This document shows positions 18,282-27,050 of a DNA stretch of 64,000 nucleotides, one piece after another; positions within the stretch are counted from its first letter, which is position 1; each line of letters begins with the position of its first letter. The notes beneath the pieces are model-generated. The model was not told where the DNA came from. It searched no databases and was given only the letters and a program-made list of their open reading frames with translations. Source of the stretch: Sphingomonas leidyi (GTDB lineage: Bacteria > Pseudomonadota > Alphaproteobacteria > Sphingomonadales > Sphingomonadaceae); assembly GCF_011761945.1 (NCBI RefSeq), contig NZ_JAASQV010000001.1:1302001-1366000 (forward strand). Direction: 5' to 3'. Made by a program: the position numbers and the translations under genes.

Positions 18282-18307
18282 TCGTGTTGGATCGCATGGC
18301 TTTCAAG
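18282..18307 (-). promoter_or_regulatory. possible sigma-32 promoter of hsp20
   Basis: On the minus strand CTTGAAA (18307-18301) is followed after about 17 bases by an ATC-containing segment resembling the alphaproteobacterial RpoH consensus (CTTG, 17-18 bases, CYTATNT). It lies about 120 bases upstream of the hsp20 start. The GC-rich leader between them could fold around the GGAGG ribosome-binding site. The -10 match is weak. Confidence 0.4.
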
Positions 18308-18425
18308 ATGCGCTGGAACGCGGGCCGCGATCGCCGGTCAACCCAGGCTAGGGATCGCTAAACATCTCCTTGTTCGCTAATATCCATCAAATGAGTGGAG
18401 ATTAGGCGCGACACGGCCAAAGGGG

Positions 18426-20927
18426 ATGATGATGAGCCTTGCTTCGCTTTCACTGCTGCTTCTGGCGAGTACCGCGCCGGCACCCGCCGGAGCGCTGCGC
18501 GACGATCCGGTTGCCGCGAGCGCCAAGGACGAGCAGCAGGCCAGGCCGGCGCAGGAAAGCGGCAGCGGCGAGATCGTCGTCACTGCGCGTCGCCGCGAGG
18601 AAAAGGCCCAGGACGTGCCGATCGCGATGTCGGTGATCGGCGGCTCGACGATCGAGCAGACCGGCGCCACCAACCTCAACCGGCTGCAGACCTCGCTGCC
18701 CGCCGTGCAATTCTATTCGAGCAACCCGCGCAACTCGGCGATCAACATCCGCGGTCTGGGCGCGCCCTTCGGCCTTACCAATGACGGCATCGAGCAGGGC
18801 GTCGGCTTCTATCTCGACCAGGTCTATATCGGCCGCATCGGCGCCTCGACCTTCGATTTCGTCGATATCGAGCGAGTGGAAGTGCTGCGCGGGCCGCAGG
18901 GCACGCTCTATGGCAAGAACACTACTGCCGGTGCGATCAACATCACTACCCGGGCGCCGAGCTTCACGCCGGAGACCAAGGTTGAGCTGAGCCTGGGCAA
19001 TTACGACCTGATCTCGGCCAAGGCCTCGGTCTCGGGCCCGCTCAGTGACAAGCTCGCGATCCGCATCTCCAGCGCGGTCACCAGCCGCGAGGGGACGATC
19101 GAGAATGTCCGCACCGGCGAGGATCTCCACAAACAGCGCACGAGCAGTTTCCGGGGCCAGCTCCTCTGGAAGGTGAACGACGATCTCGACTTCACGCTGG
19201 CGGGCGACTGGAACCTCCAGAACCCGCTGTGCTGCGTGCAATATTATGCCCGGGTCGGCGCCACCCAGCGGCCGCTGTCCCGCCAATATGCGGCACTCGC
19301 GGCGGCGTTCGGCTATGCGCCGCCGAGCACCGATCCGTTCGACCGCAAGACCGATCTCGATGCCCAGATCAAGTCGCGCCAGGAAATCGGCGGCGCCTCG
19401 CTGGTCGCCAACTGGAATCTCGGCCCGGCGACGCTGACTTCGGTCACGGCATGGCGCTATTGGGACTGGCAGCCGAAGAACGACCGCGACTTCACCGGCC
19501 TGCCGATCACCACCATCTCCCAGAACCCGTCGCAGCAGCGGCAGGTCAGCCAGGAGCTGCGGCTCAGCTCGAACGGCGACGGCCGGCTGAATTATACGCT
19601 CGGCGCCTTCTTCTTCCACCAGACGATCAACACCCAGGGCTCGCAGGTCCAGGGTTCGGCGGCGAGCCGCTGGCTGCTCAACCCCGGCAATGTTCCGCCT
19701 GGAGCCACCGGATGCGCGACGGCGACGGCGGCGGCCTGCAATCCGCTGGTGCTGAACGGGCTGACCTCGACCAACACGATCAACTTCGACAACACCAGCT
19801 TCGCGCTGTTCGGCAAGCTCAACTGGCAGCCGGTGGACGGCCTCCATATCCAGCCGGGCCTGCGCCTGAACTATGACAAGAAGTCCGGCTTCTACGAGGC
19901 CGTCGTCAGCATTCACAACGCGCGCTACAATTATGTCGCGACGGCGGACAATGTCGCGGCATTGCTGGCGAATGGTACGGCGACAGCGGACCAGCTGAAC
20001 ACGCTGGCACCGCAGCGCTACAGCCCGCGCTTCAGCGACTGGAACGTCTCGGGCGACATCACCGTCTCGTATGACGTGTCGCGCGACGTCCATGCCTATG
20101 CGACCTATGCGCGCAGCTTCAAGTCGGGCGGCATCAACCTTTCGGGCCTGCCGCTCAATTCGACCAGTACCGGCGTCGATCTCTCCACCCAGACGGTGAA
20201 GCCGGAGAAGGTCGATCACTTCGAAATCGGCCTCAAGACCCAGTTCCTCGATCGTCGGGTGACCTTCAATACCGCCGCCTTCTGGACCGAGATCAAGGAT
20301 TACCAGGCGACGGTGAACAATAACGCGATCAACGTGATCCGCGGCTATCTCGCCAATGCCGGCAAGGTGCGGGTGCGGGGGTTCGAATGGGACCTGGCGG
20401 CGCGCCCGAGCCAGCGGCTCAATCTCTATTTCAACGGTGCCTATACCGACGCCAAATATACCGACTTCAAGAACGCGCCGTGCCCGCCCGAGCTTTCCGG
20501 CGGCACCGCGACCGCGCCCGGCGGGGCCACCGATCCGGCGGGAACGCCCGGCGGCCGCAGCCCTGCCTTTTGCGACATTTCGGGCCAGGTGCTGCCGGGC
20601 ATCTCGAAATGGTCGCTCAGCTGGGGCGGCGAAGTGCGCCAGCCCGTGGGCGACGGCAATGTCTATCTGGGCTATGATGGCAGCTGGCGCTCGCGATTCT
20701 CGTCCAACCCGTCGCCCTCCGCCTATACCTGGATCGACGCCTATTCGCTGTCCAACGTCCGCCTCGGCTGGCGGCGTTCGGACCTCAACATCTATGGCTG
20801 GGTCCGCAACGTCTTCGACAAGCGCTATTTCGAGCTGCTTTCGGTCCAGTCGGGCAGCACCGGCCTGGTCGTCGGCCAGCCCGGCGATCCGAGGACCTAT
20901 GGCCTGACGATCAGCAAGAGCTTCTGA
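18426..20927 (+). CDS. TonB-dependent outer-membrane receptor
   Basis: An 833-residue energy-coupled outer-membrane transporter. It has a signal peptide, then a TonB-box region (GEIVVTARRREEKAQDVPIA, residues 48-67), the plug domain (about 65-180, with SAINIRGLG and VEVLRGPQGTLYGKNTTAGA) and a 22-strand barrel ending in the terminal aromatic residue of GLTISKSF. The start follows AAAGGGG; three ATG codons in a row (18426, 18429, 18432) leave it ambiguous by two residues. The plug resembles sphingomonad receptors for plant compounds or siderophores, but the substrate cannot be read from sequence. Confidence 0.95.
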   Translation: MMMSLASLSLLLLASTAPAPAGALRDDPVAASAKDEQQARPAQESGSGEIVVTARRREEKAQDVPIAMSVIGGSTIEQTGATNLNRLQTSLPAVQFYSSNPRNSAINIRGLGAPFGLTNDGIEQGVGFYLDQVYIGRIGASTFDFVDIERVEVLRGPQGTLYGKNTTAGAINITTRAPSFTPETKVELSLGNYDLISAKASVSGPLSDKLAIRISSAVTSREGTIENVRTGEDLHKQRTSSFRGQLLWKVNDDLDFTLAGDWNLQNPLCCVQYYARVGATQRPLSRQYAALAAAFGYAPPSTDPFDRKTDLDAQIKSRQEIGGASLVANWNLGPATLTSVTAWRYWDWQPKNDRDFTGLPITTISQNPSQQRQVSQELRLSSNGDGRLNYTLGAFFFHQTINTQGSQVQGSAASRWLLNPGNVPPGATGCATATAAACNPLVLNGLTSTNTINFDNTSFALFGKLNWQPVDGLHIQPGLRLNYDKKSGFYEAVVSIHNARYNYVATADNVAALLANGTATADQLNTLAPQRYSPRFSDWNVSGDITVSYDVSRDVHAYATYARSFKSGGINLSGLPLNSTSTGVDLSTQTVKPEKVDHFEIGLKTQFLDRRVTFNTAAFWTEIKDYQATVNNNAINVIRGYLANAGKVRVRGFEWDLAARPSQRLNLYFNGAYTDAKYTDFKNAPCPPELSGGTATAPGGATDPAGTPGGRSPAFCDISGQVLPGISKWSLSWGGEVRQPVGDGNVYLGYDGSWRSRFSSNPSPSAYTWIDAYSLSNVRLGWRRSDLNIYGWVRNVFDKRYFELLSVQSGSTGLVVGQPGDPRTYGLTISKSF

Positions 20928-20970
20928 ACCTTGCGAGACTGACCTCCTGCCATGGCCGGGGGAGGTTGGG

Positions 20971-21008
20971 GAAGGGAGGCGGCGCCCGCACCGCCTCCCT
21001 TCTTTTCT
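20971..21008 (+). terminator. intrinsic terminator after the TonB receptor gene
   Basis: GAAGGGAGGCGG (20971-20982) pairs perfectly over 12 bp with CCGCCTCCCTTC (20991-21002), followed by a T-rich tail. It lies about 45 bases after the stop. Confidence 0.88.
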
Positions 21009-21083
21009 TGTCGATTTGCACCGGACAATTTGAGCGAAGCTTAACCAACATCAAGTATCCCGATCTCCTATATTGGGAAGATC

Positions 21084-21773
21084 ATGCGTGTAGCCACGGG
21101 ATCCTTGCCGAGTTTCAGCAATGCGGGCCTGCTCGCCACGCTGGTCTCTGCCTGCCAGATCTGCGGCGGGCTGATCTGGGTGAACTCTTCCGCCTTCGCG
21201 CCCTCGGGCTATACCAATGTCGCATTGATCGCGTCGCTCTGCATCTCGGTGCTGGTGCTCTCGCGGCTTACCATCCCCAATGGCGTCCGCGTGTCGCTGG
21301 TCCTCGGCGTGATCACGGTGCTGCTCGGCGTGGCGGTGCGTGGCGACATCACCGGGGTGAAGCAGGTGAGCGAGATCGTCTCCGCCGTCGCGAATGGGCG
21401 CCCCGGCGGCGTCGCGATGCCCGAGGAGCAGGTCGTCGGCGGGGCGAGGCGCAGTTCCGCTTCACCGGCGCGTATCGATCTGCGGCCCGGCGAAGGCGGG
21501 GACGGGGGCTGGGCCGCCCGGCTCAACGATGCGGCGCGCGTCCAGATCGATGGCGGCGCCCCTGCGGAAATCCATGGCAATGTCACGCTCGAGGGCGGCA
21601 ATATCGGCAATCCGCGCATCGGCTGGGCAGTGACCTGGGCAGGCGTCACGCTCTCCTGCGGCCGCCTCAGCGCGGAAGCGAGCCGTACCGACGCTCTCAC
21701 CAACCAGGTGGTGGGAACCTTCAAGCGCTCGATCTCGCGCACTGCGGCGCTGCAGCGACCTTCCTGCTACTGA
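21084..21773 (+). CDS. membrane-anchored protein of unknown function
   Basis: This 229-residue protein has two or three N-terminal membrane segments (about residues 12-30, 45-60 and 70-88), then a soluble region with RIDLRPGEGGDGGWAARL and a C-terminal beta-like part ending in a Cys (RPSCY). I recognise no family. It converges on the Phd/YefM-PAS gene, overlapping its 3' end by 7 bases on the opposite strand. Confidence 0.7.
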   Translation: MRVATGSLPSFSNAGLLATLVSACQICGGLIWVNSSAFAPSGYTNVALIASLCISVLVLSRLTIPNGVRVSLVLGVITVLLGVAVRGDITGVKQVSEIVSAVANGRPGGVAMPEEQVVGGARRSSASPARIDLRPGEGGDGGWAARLNDAARVQIDGGAPAEIHGNVTLEGGNIGNPRIGWAVTWAGVTLSCGRLSAEASRTDALTNQVVGTFKRSISRTAALQRPSCY

Positions 21774-22666
21774 ACCGTTTCCGTGTTCGGATCGAGCGTG
21801 ACGATCACGATCGCTCCGCCCACGGCATAGCCGCTGGCGAGCGGCGCGATCGAGACGCGCGCGCCGATCTCCTCGGCGCCGCCGCATAGCAGCCGCGCAT
21901 CGAATGCCTCCGCCTCGGAACGGCCGCTCAGCACGCGCTCGATCGCATCGCGCGCAACGGTGCGGTCGCGCACCGCGAGCAGGTCGACGAAGCGAAGCCC
22001 CAGGATGCGTTCCCGCGCCAGCCCGACCATCCGGGCAAACTCGGCCTCGACCATCGTAACCGTGCCGCGCACCGTCAGGCGGATCACTTCGATCCGGCCA
22101 TGCGCAGCGCGGGCCTTTTCCAGCGCTGTCTGCTCGGCCAGCCGGGCTTCCTCGTCGCCCTCATAGCTGACCCGTACCAGCAGCGCGACGCCCTCCACCC
22201 AGGGAAAGGCGCGGATGCGCAGTCGCGTGCCGCTCTCCTCGTCGAGCGCAAGATCGAACTGGGATTGCTCGCCGCTGCGCAGCACGTGCCGCAGGCTGGA
22301 AAGCATGGTGGCGTGCGTGGAAGCGGGCAGGGCATCGGTGATCGGCGAACCGATCAGCGCGGGGGGCGTGCGCCCCAGGATCAGCGCGGCGGCACTCGAC
22401 GCATCGGTGACCTTCAACTCGGGATCGATCACAAGCAGCCCGCCGTCCATATGCTCGACGAGGAACTGATATTCGAGTTCGCGATGCGTGCCGTCCCGTT
22501 CGCCGATCGCATGCTCGGCATCCCAGCTCTCGGCTGCCAGCAGCACGTAGCGTGGACGTCCGTGATAGGTGATCGTGACGGGGCCGTGCATGGCGCGGTC
22601 CTGCCAATATGCGAAATTGCGCGTAAGTTCAGCTGATGAAACAGTCTGCACTGATGAGCGTTGCAT
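21767..22666 (-). CDS. PAS-domain protein with N-terminal Phd/YefM-like domain
   Basis: This 299-residue cytoplasmic protein joins two parts. Residues about 8-50 (VSSAELTRNFAYWQDRAMHG, then PVTITYHGRPRYVLLAAESW) match the DNA-binding fold of Phd/YefM antitoxins. Residues about 67-170 (VEHMDGGLLVIDPELKVTDA onward) read as a PAS sensor, and a second PAS-like stretch follows (about 190-290). No kinase, cyclase or other output is present and no toxin gene is adjacent. I infer a one-component regulator in which the antitoxin fold binds DNA under PAS control. The start at 22666 is chosen because a GAGAGC site and the domain begin there. The upstream region is shared with the tadE promoter. Confidence 0.85.
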   Translation of the reverse strand: MQRSSVQTVSSAELTRNFAYWQDRAMHGPVTITYHGRPRYVLLAAESWDAEHAIGERDGTHRELEYQFLVEHMDGGLLVIDPELKVTDASSAAALILGRTPPALIGSPITDALPASTHATMLSSLRHVLRSGEQSQFDLALDEESGTRLRIRAFPWVEGVALLVRVSYEGDEEARLAEQTALEKARAAHGRIEVIRLTVRGTVTMVEAEFARMVGLARERILGLRFVDLLAVRDRTVARDAIERVLSGRSEAEAFDARLLCGGAEEIGARVSIAPLASGYAVGGAIVIVTLDPNTETVQ

Positions 22667-22760
22667 AATTGAATGCTCTCGAACGTTTTCGGGACGACGG
22701 CAGTTTTTTACGTTGCGACCGCAGTAGATTCGAGAATTGCGTAATTTGCTCAATTTCAGT

Positions 22761-22789
22761 TTGACATGTAGAATACAACAAAGTTAACG
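22761..22789 (+). promoter_or_regulatory. possible promoter for the tadE-like operon
   Basis: TTGACA (22761-22766), 17 bases, then TTAACG (22784-22789). It lies in an unusually AT-rich 290-base gap between the PAS gene and the tadE-like gene, which holds no other gene. The -35 is perfect but the -10 is poor. Confidence 0.4.
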
Positions 22790-22956
22790 TAAATCAAGAC
22801 CGCCTAGGTCGAAAATGGTGTGAAAAATCAAGGGGATCGTCCCGATCCGGGCGGCTCTGGGTTCGTGCCTTCGCGGCCAAGGTTTACTGAAAATCCGGAT
22901 ATCGTGCCGGCAGGCGTGCGAGCGATTTGGAAGCTCTCCTGTGCGAAGAATCGCGC

Positions 22957-23406
22957 ATGTGTTCGCGTTCGCCTTCCCTGGCCGAGAAGCCGCTCCGCGC
23001 CGGCCGCGGGCTGTGGCGCGAACGGCGCGGTGCGGCCGCGATCGAGATGGCCTTCTCGCTGCCGATCCTTCTGATGCTGATCTGCGGGATCGTCACCTAT
23101 GGTGGCTGGTTCCTCTGCGCCAACAGCGTGCAGCAGGCAGCGAACGAGGCGGCGCGTGCGGCGGTCGGCGGGCTGGACCCCAATGAACGCGCCGCTCTGG
23201 CGCGCACCGCGCTGGATGCCAATCTGCGCAAGACCGGCACGCTCAAGCCCGAGCGCATGGACACGCTGATCGACGATGATGGGCGCACCCTGACGGTCCA
23301 CCTCTCCTATGACGCGTCGAACGATCCGCTGCTTTCGATCAAGCTGGTGCCGCTGCCCAGCAAGGTGATCGAGCGCAGCTCGACCGTGACGCTCACCGCC
23401 CCATGA
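22957..23406 (+). CDS. TadE-like pilus assembly/pseudopilin protein
   Basis: A 149-residue protein with the TadE hallmark: a charged N-terminus, then RRGAAAIEMAFSLPILLMLI, which is a prepilin-like site with Glu at the fifth helix position and a single membrane helix. The remainder should be periplasmic. The stop overlaps the next frame (ATGA at 23403), and the neighbour is TadG-like, so they form a pair. Core tad/cpa genes (ATPase, secretin) are not in the window, so this may be a satellite pair. A TTG at 22927 is an alternative start. Confidence 0.82.
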   Translation: MCSRSPSLAEKPLRAGRGLWRERRGAAAIEMAFSLPILLMLICGIVTYGGWFLCANSVQQAANEAARAAVGGLDPNERAALARTALDANLRKTGTLKPERMDTLIDDDGRTLTVHLSYDASNDPLLSIKLVPLPSKVIERSSTVTLTAP

Positions 23407-23414
23407 GGTGCGCC

Positions 23415-25058
23415 ATGGCCATCCGGTCCTTCCTTCGCCGCTTCAGGGTCGATCGTGGCGGCAATGTCACCATGCTCTTCGCCGGCGGGTTCGTGATGCT
23501 GGCGGGATCGGCGGCGTTCGCGGTGGATACCGGCTCGCTCTATCTGGAGAAGAGGCGGCTGCAAGGTGTTGCGGATGCGGCGGCGCTGAGTGCGGCGAAC
23601 AGCCAGTCGGCGGATGCCGCGGCGCGCCAGGCAATGGCGGCGAACCAGGCGAGCGACGCGAACATCGAGAAGCTGGAACGCGGCACCTATTCCGCCGACA
23701 GCACCGTGGCACCGGCCGCGCGTTTCGTCGCGTCCGGCGACGGCAACGCCGTCCGCCTCGTCATGGGCCGGGACGTGCCGCTGTTCTTCGGCAAGTTTCT
23801 TACCGGACGCCCCACGGCGCGCGTGTCGGTGACGGCAACGGCGGCGCGGGTGGACCTCGCTTCCTTTTCGATCGGCTCGCGTCTGGCATCGGTGAGCGGC
23901 GGATTGCCCGGCCAATTGCTTTCGGGACTCGCCGGGACCGAGCTGAACCTCAACGTGATGGACGCGCAGGGGCTGGTGACCGCGGATGTGGACCTCCTTT
24001 CCTTCATCGACGCGCTGCGCACCCAGACCAGTCTCCAGGGCCTGACCTTTGGCGAGACGCTTGCCACCAATGTCAGCCTGCCCAAGGCGCTCAATGCCCT
24101 GGCCGCGGCGACGGGCAACTCGAGCGCCCAATCGGCGCTGCGCGGAATTGCCGCGCGCGTGCCGCCGGTCACCGTGCAACTCTCCAAGATTATCGACCTC
24201 GGCCCGCTCTCCGGCGAGACCAAGACCGATCCCTCGCGCCCGATCGAGGCCGATAGCTATGCGCTCGTTCGCGAGATGCTCCAGATCGCCACCGGCAAGC
24301 GCCAGGTCGATCTGGATCTCGCGGCGGGCGTTCCGGGGCTCCTCTCCACCAAGGTATCGCTGGCGATCGGCGAGCGGCCGGCGCAGTCGCCCTGGCTTGC
24401 AGTGGCCAAGGACCGCAGCGTGAAGGTGCGCACGGCGCAGACTCGTCTGTATGTCGACACCAAGGTGGGTGGTGCGGGCCTGTTGGGCGCGGCTTCGATC
24501 CATCTGCCGCTCTTCGTCGAACTGGCCAAGGCCGAAGCATCGCTGCGGAGCATCTCATGCCCGACGCCGGCGACTGCCACGGTCGGCCTCGACGTCACCA
24601 CCTCGGCGGGGCAGGTGGCGATCGGCGACGTGGATACCGCGTCGCTGGGCAATTTCGGCACGGCGATCACCCCCCGCCGGACGACGCTGGTGAAAGTGCT
24701 GCTGCTCGCCGAGGTGACCGGCCAGTCGAACGTCAATCTGGGTGGCGCGGGCGCGCAGCAGGTGACGTTCACCGCCCAGGAGATCGCCGCCGGCAAGACG
24801 CATACCGTGTCGACCAACGACATCGCCGCCGGCGTGGCGGCATCGCTGGTCCGCGACATGGATCTGCAGGTCAACACGCTGGGGATCGGGATCAATCTAT
24901 CGCTGGTCACCGCGGCGGTGGGGACGGTGCTTCAGGGGGCGGCGGCGCCGCTCGATTCGCTGCTCGGCAGTCTCACCGGGCTTCTCGGAGTCAGTGTCGG
25001 GCAGGCCGATGTTCGCGTGAACGGGCTGCGTTGCGGCAAGCCGATCTTGGTTGGGTAG
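23415..25058 (+). CDS. TadG-like protein (Flp pilus assembly family)
   Basis: A 547-residue protein anchored by one N-terminal helix (VDRGGNVTMLFAGGFVMLAG), with the TadG start AVDTGSLYLEKRRLQGVADA followed by AALSAANS. The long periplasmic part lacks an obvious von Willebrand domain. I prefer the ATG at 23415 because GAGG lies five bases upstream; the ATG at 23403 overlaps the tadE stop but has no ribosome-binding site. It probably works with the preceding TadE-like protein at the inner membrane. Confidence 0.85.
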   Translation: MAIRSFLRRFRVDRGGNVTMLFAGGFVMLAGSAAFAVDTGSLYLEKRRLQGVADAAALSAANSQSADAAARQAMAANQASDANIEKLERGTYSADSTVAPAARFVASGDGNAVRLVMGRDVPLFFGKFLTGRPTARVSVTATAARVDLASFSIGSRLASVSGGLPGQLLSGLAGTELNLNVMDAQGLVTADVDLLSFIDALRTQTSLQGLTFGETLATNVSLPKALNALAAATGNSSAQSALRGIAARVPPVTVQLSKIIDLGPLSGETKTDPSRPIEADSYALVREMLQIATGKRQVDLDLAAGVPGLLSTKVSLAIGERPAQSPWLAVAKDRSVKVRTAQTRLYVDTKVGGAGLLGAASIHLPLFVELAKAEASLRSISCPTPATATVGLDVTTSAGQVAIGDVDTASLGNFGTAITPRRTTLVKVLLLAEVTGQSNVNLGGAGAQQVTFTAQEIAAGKTHTVSTNDIAAGVAASLVRDMDLQVNTLGIGINLSLVTAAVGTVLQGAAAPLDSLLGSLTGLLGVSVGQADVRVNGLRCGKPILVG

Positions 25059-25081
25059 GGGATTAGAGTCGGGGTTGGGGA

Positions 25082-25441
25082 ATGCGTGGCGATCGAAGAG
25101 GACTGAAGATTACGCAGGGCGTGGACCGGCGTGAGGCGATGCGCTGGCCGGTATCGATTGCGGTTGCGGTGAAGGAATCCCGTTTCTGCTTCCAGGACGT
25201 GCGCCTGGTCGAGATTTCGCGCCTGGGCTGTCGGCTCGAGACCGGTTTCCTCCTCGAACTGGGGATGGAAACGGTGTTGCGGCTGCCCGGTTTCAAACCG
25301 CTGCCCGCCAGGGTGGTCTGGAGCAACCGCGCCGCGGCCGGCCTGCAATTCCTGGCGCCGCTGCATCCTGGCGTGGTCACGCATATCATCAGCCTGCCCA
25401 CGCCCGAGCAGCAGGCGAGCTATCGCCCGCTTTCGGAATAG
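25082..25441 (+). CDS. PilZ-domain protein
   Basis: A 119-residue single-domain protein with the c-di-GMP-binding signature: RREAMR (the RxxxR part) about residue 16, and an EISRLGCR segment corresponding to (D/N)xSxxG about residue 43, where Glu replaces the usual Asp/Asn. PVSIAVAV and ARVVWSNRAAAGLQF complete the small beta barrel. It follows the TadE/TadG-like pair by 23 bases, so c-di-GMP control of pili or adhesion is plausible. The atypical second motif may weaken nucleotide binding. Confidence 0.82.
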   Translation: MRGDRRGLKITQGVDRREAMRWPVSIAVAVKESRFCFQDVRLVEISRLGCRLETGFLLELGMETVLRLPGFKPLPARVVWSNRAAAGLQFLAPLHPGVVTHIISLPTPEQQASYRPLSE

Positions 25442-25471
25442 CGCCGAAAAGGCGGGATTTCCAACGGGCCG

Positions 25472-25508
25472 AAAACGGCAAACGCCCGGACCGTTTCCGA
25501 TCCGGGCG
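25472..25508 (-). terminator. intrinsic terminator of the candidate small RNA
   Basis: On the minus strand CGCCCGGA (25508-25501) pairs with TCCGGGCG (25490-25483) around a GAAAC-containing loop, followed by TTT and, after GCCG, TTTT. The same stem may also end the PilZ transcript on the plus strand. Confidence 0.65.
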
Positions 25509-25625
25509 CCTGCGTGACGAATGCTCGTCAGCCCCCTTTGTCAGGCCCAGCCCGCACACTCGTACTTGCCTACGAGCGGGGCTTGGAGCCTCCCCGAACC
25601 ACGGCCTTTCGCCTGCGCTTCGACA
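25475..25625 (-). ncRNA. candidate structured small RNA, about 150 nt
   Basis: The 355-base gap 25442-25796 has no credible gene on either strand but is rich in structure on the minus strand. In transcript order there are: CCTG/CAGG around TCGAAGCG; a hairpin with CTCGTA and TACGAG around GGCAAG, extendable with GCCC/GGGC; a perfect TGACGA/TCGTCA stem with GCAT loop; and a final GC hairpin with T-runs. A fitting promoter lies just upstream. I compared it with 6S, SRP and tmRNA from memory and saw no diagnostic motif (for example no GGAAGGAAGCA SRP loop). Ends are estimates. Confidence 0.5.
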
Positions 25626-25631
25626 GGAGTT

Positions 25632-25660
25632 TTGCTAGGCGCACGCACCCGTTTTGTCAC
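25632..25660 (-). promoter_or_regulatory. candidate promoter of the small RNA
   Basis: GTGACA (25660-25655), a 17-base spacer and TAGCAA (25637-25632) on the minus strand. It would start transcription near 25625. The region up to lolC also faces the other way and may carry its promoter. Confidence 0.45.
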
Positions 25661-25796
25661 TGGCATTACAAGGGGTAGGCGCAGATTGGTCTCACCCTGT
25701 GTTGAATCGGCAACATAGCGGTTGGCAGTAGGAATTCGCCGCCATCTGCCCTAGATCGGCAGGAGACCTGTTTTCCCGGCGAGTTACAAGGCCCGC

Positions 25797-27050
25797 ATGC
25801 TGTTGATTTCACGCTATGAGCGGATGATCGCCCGCCGCTATCTGCTGCCCGGGCGGAGCGAGGCGTTCATCGCCGTCGTCGCCGGGTTCAGCCTTGTCGC
25901 CGTCATGCTCGGCGTTGCCGCGCTGATCGTGGTGATGAGCGTGATGAACGGCTTCCGCGCCGAATTGTTCGACAAGATCACCGGGCTGAACGGCCATGCC
26001 GTGGTCCAGGGCTATGGCGGCCAGCTGCGCAATTGGCGCGCGGTGCTCGACGAAGCGAGAAAGACGCCCGGAGTCACCAGCGCGACGCCGCTGATCGAGC
26101 AGCCGCTCTTCGCCACCTATAATGGCCGGGCGGAGTTCATCCAGCTGCGCGGCATGCGGATGGAGGACATCCTCAGCAATCCCACGCTCAAGGGCAAGGA
26201 AGTCGTCGGGTCGCTCAAGAGCCTGAAGCCGGGGGGAGAGCAGGTCGCGATCGGCTCGCGCCTGGCGGAATCGCTGGGGGCCACGGTGGGCAGCGAGATA
26301 TCGATTCTCAATCCCGCCGGAGCGGCGACGCCCTTCGGCACCATGCCGCGCATCGTGAAGTACAAGGTCGCCGCCATATTCGAGGTGGGCGTCTATGACT
26401 ATGACAAGGTCTTCGCCGTCATGCCGATCGAGGACGCGCAGACCCTGTTGCTGCTCGGCGACGGCGTTTCGATGATCGAGCTGGAGACTGTCGACCCGGA
26501 CCGGGTGGCGCAGATCCTTCAGCCGCTGAACGACAAGGTGAGCGGCGTCGGCCAGATCACCGACTGGCGGATGATGAACTCCGAGCTGTTCGAGGCGCTG
26601 GCGGTGGACCGCACCGTCTCGTTCACCATCCTCTCGATCATCCTGGTGGTCGCGGCGTTCAACATCGTCTCCTCGCTGATCATGCTGGTGCGCGCCAAGA
26701 CGCGGGACATTGCGGTGTTGCGTACGATGGGTGCGACGCGCGGCGGACTGATGCGGATCTTCGTGACCGTGGGCACCACGATCGGCGCGCTTGGCGTGGC
26801 CGCGGGCGGCGTGCTGGGTTTCCTCTTCATCACGTTCCGGGAAGGGGTGGTGAAGTTCATCGGGCTGGTGACCGGCCAGAATATCTGGGATCCGCAGATG
26901 CGCTTCCTCACCGAGCTGCCGGCCAAGACCGATCCGTTCCAGACGATAGGCATTTGCGTGATGGCGCTGATCTTCTGTTTCCTGGCCACGCTCTATCCGG
27001 CCTGGAAGGCTGCGAGCACCGATCCGGTGCAGGTGCTGCGCTATGAGTGA
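25797..27050 (+). CDS. lolC: lipoprotein-releasing ABC transporter permease (LolC/E family)
   Basis: A 417-residue inner-membrane subunit of the Lol system, which extracts lipoproteins for transfer to LolA. It has one N-terminal membrane helix, a large periplasmic domain, then three C-terminal helices (about residues 275-297, 320-340 and 378-400). Typical segments are [40 protein letters not shown] and [16 protein letters not shown]. Alphaproteobacteria often use one LolC/E-type permease as a homodimer. The next gene, lolD, overlaps by 8 bases. Confidence 0.94.
   Translation: MLLISRYERMIARRYLLPGRSEAFIAVVAGFSLVAVMLGVAALIVVMSVMNGFRAELFDKITGLNGHAVVQGYGGQLRNWRAVLDEARKTPGVTSATPLIEQPLFATYNGRAEFIQLRGMRMEDILSNPTLKGKEVVGSLKSLKPGGEQVAIGSRLAESLGATVGSEISILNPAGAATPFGTMPRIVKYKVAAIFEVGVYDYDKVFAVMPIEDAQTLLLLGDGVSMIELETVDPDRVAQILQPLNDKVSGVGQITDWRMMNSELFEALAVDRTVSFTILSIILVVAAFNIVSSLIMLVRAKTRDIAVLRTMGATRGGLMRIFVTVGTTIGALGVAAGGVLGFLFITFREGVVKFIGLVTGQNIWDPQMRFLTELPAKTDPFQTIGICVMALIFCFLATLYPAWKAASTDPVQVLRYE

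Noticed and set aside
25475..25625. Identifying the small RNA as 6S, SRP RNA or tmRNA
   Set aside because: SRP and tmRNA hallmarks are absent and the several separate hairpins do not look like the long 6S rod. Kept only as an unnamed candidate.
25521..25718. 65-residue plus-strand frame inside the candidate small RNA region
   Set aside because: No ribosome-binding site, no domain, and the bases are better explained by paired stems on the minus strand.
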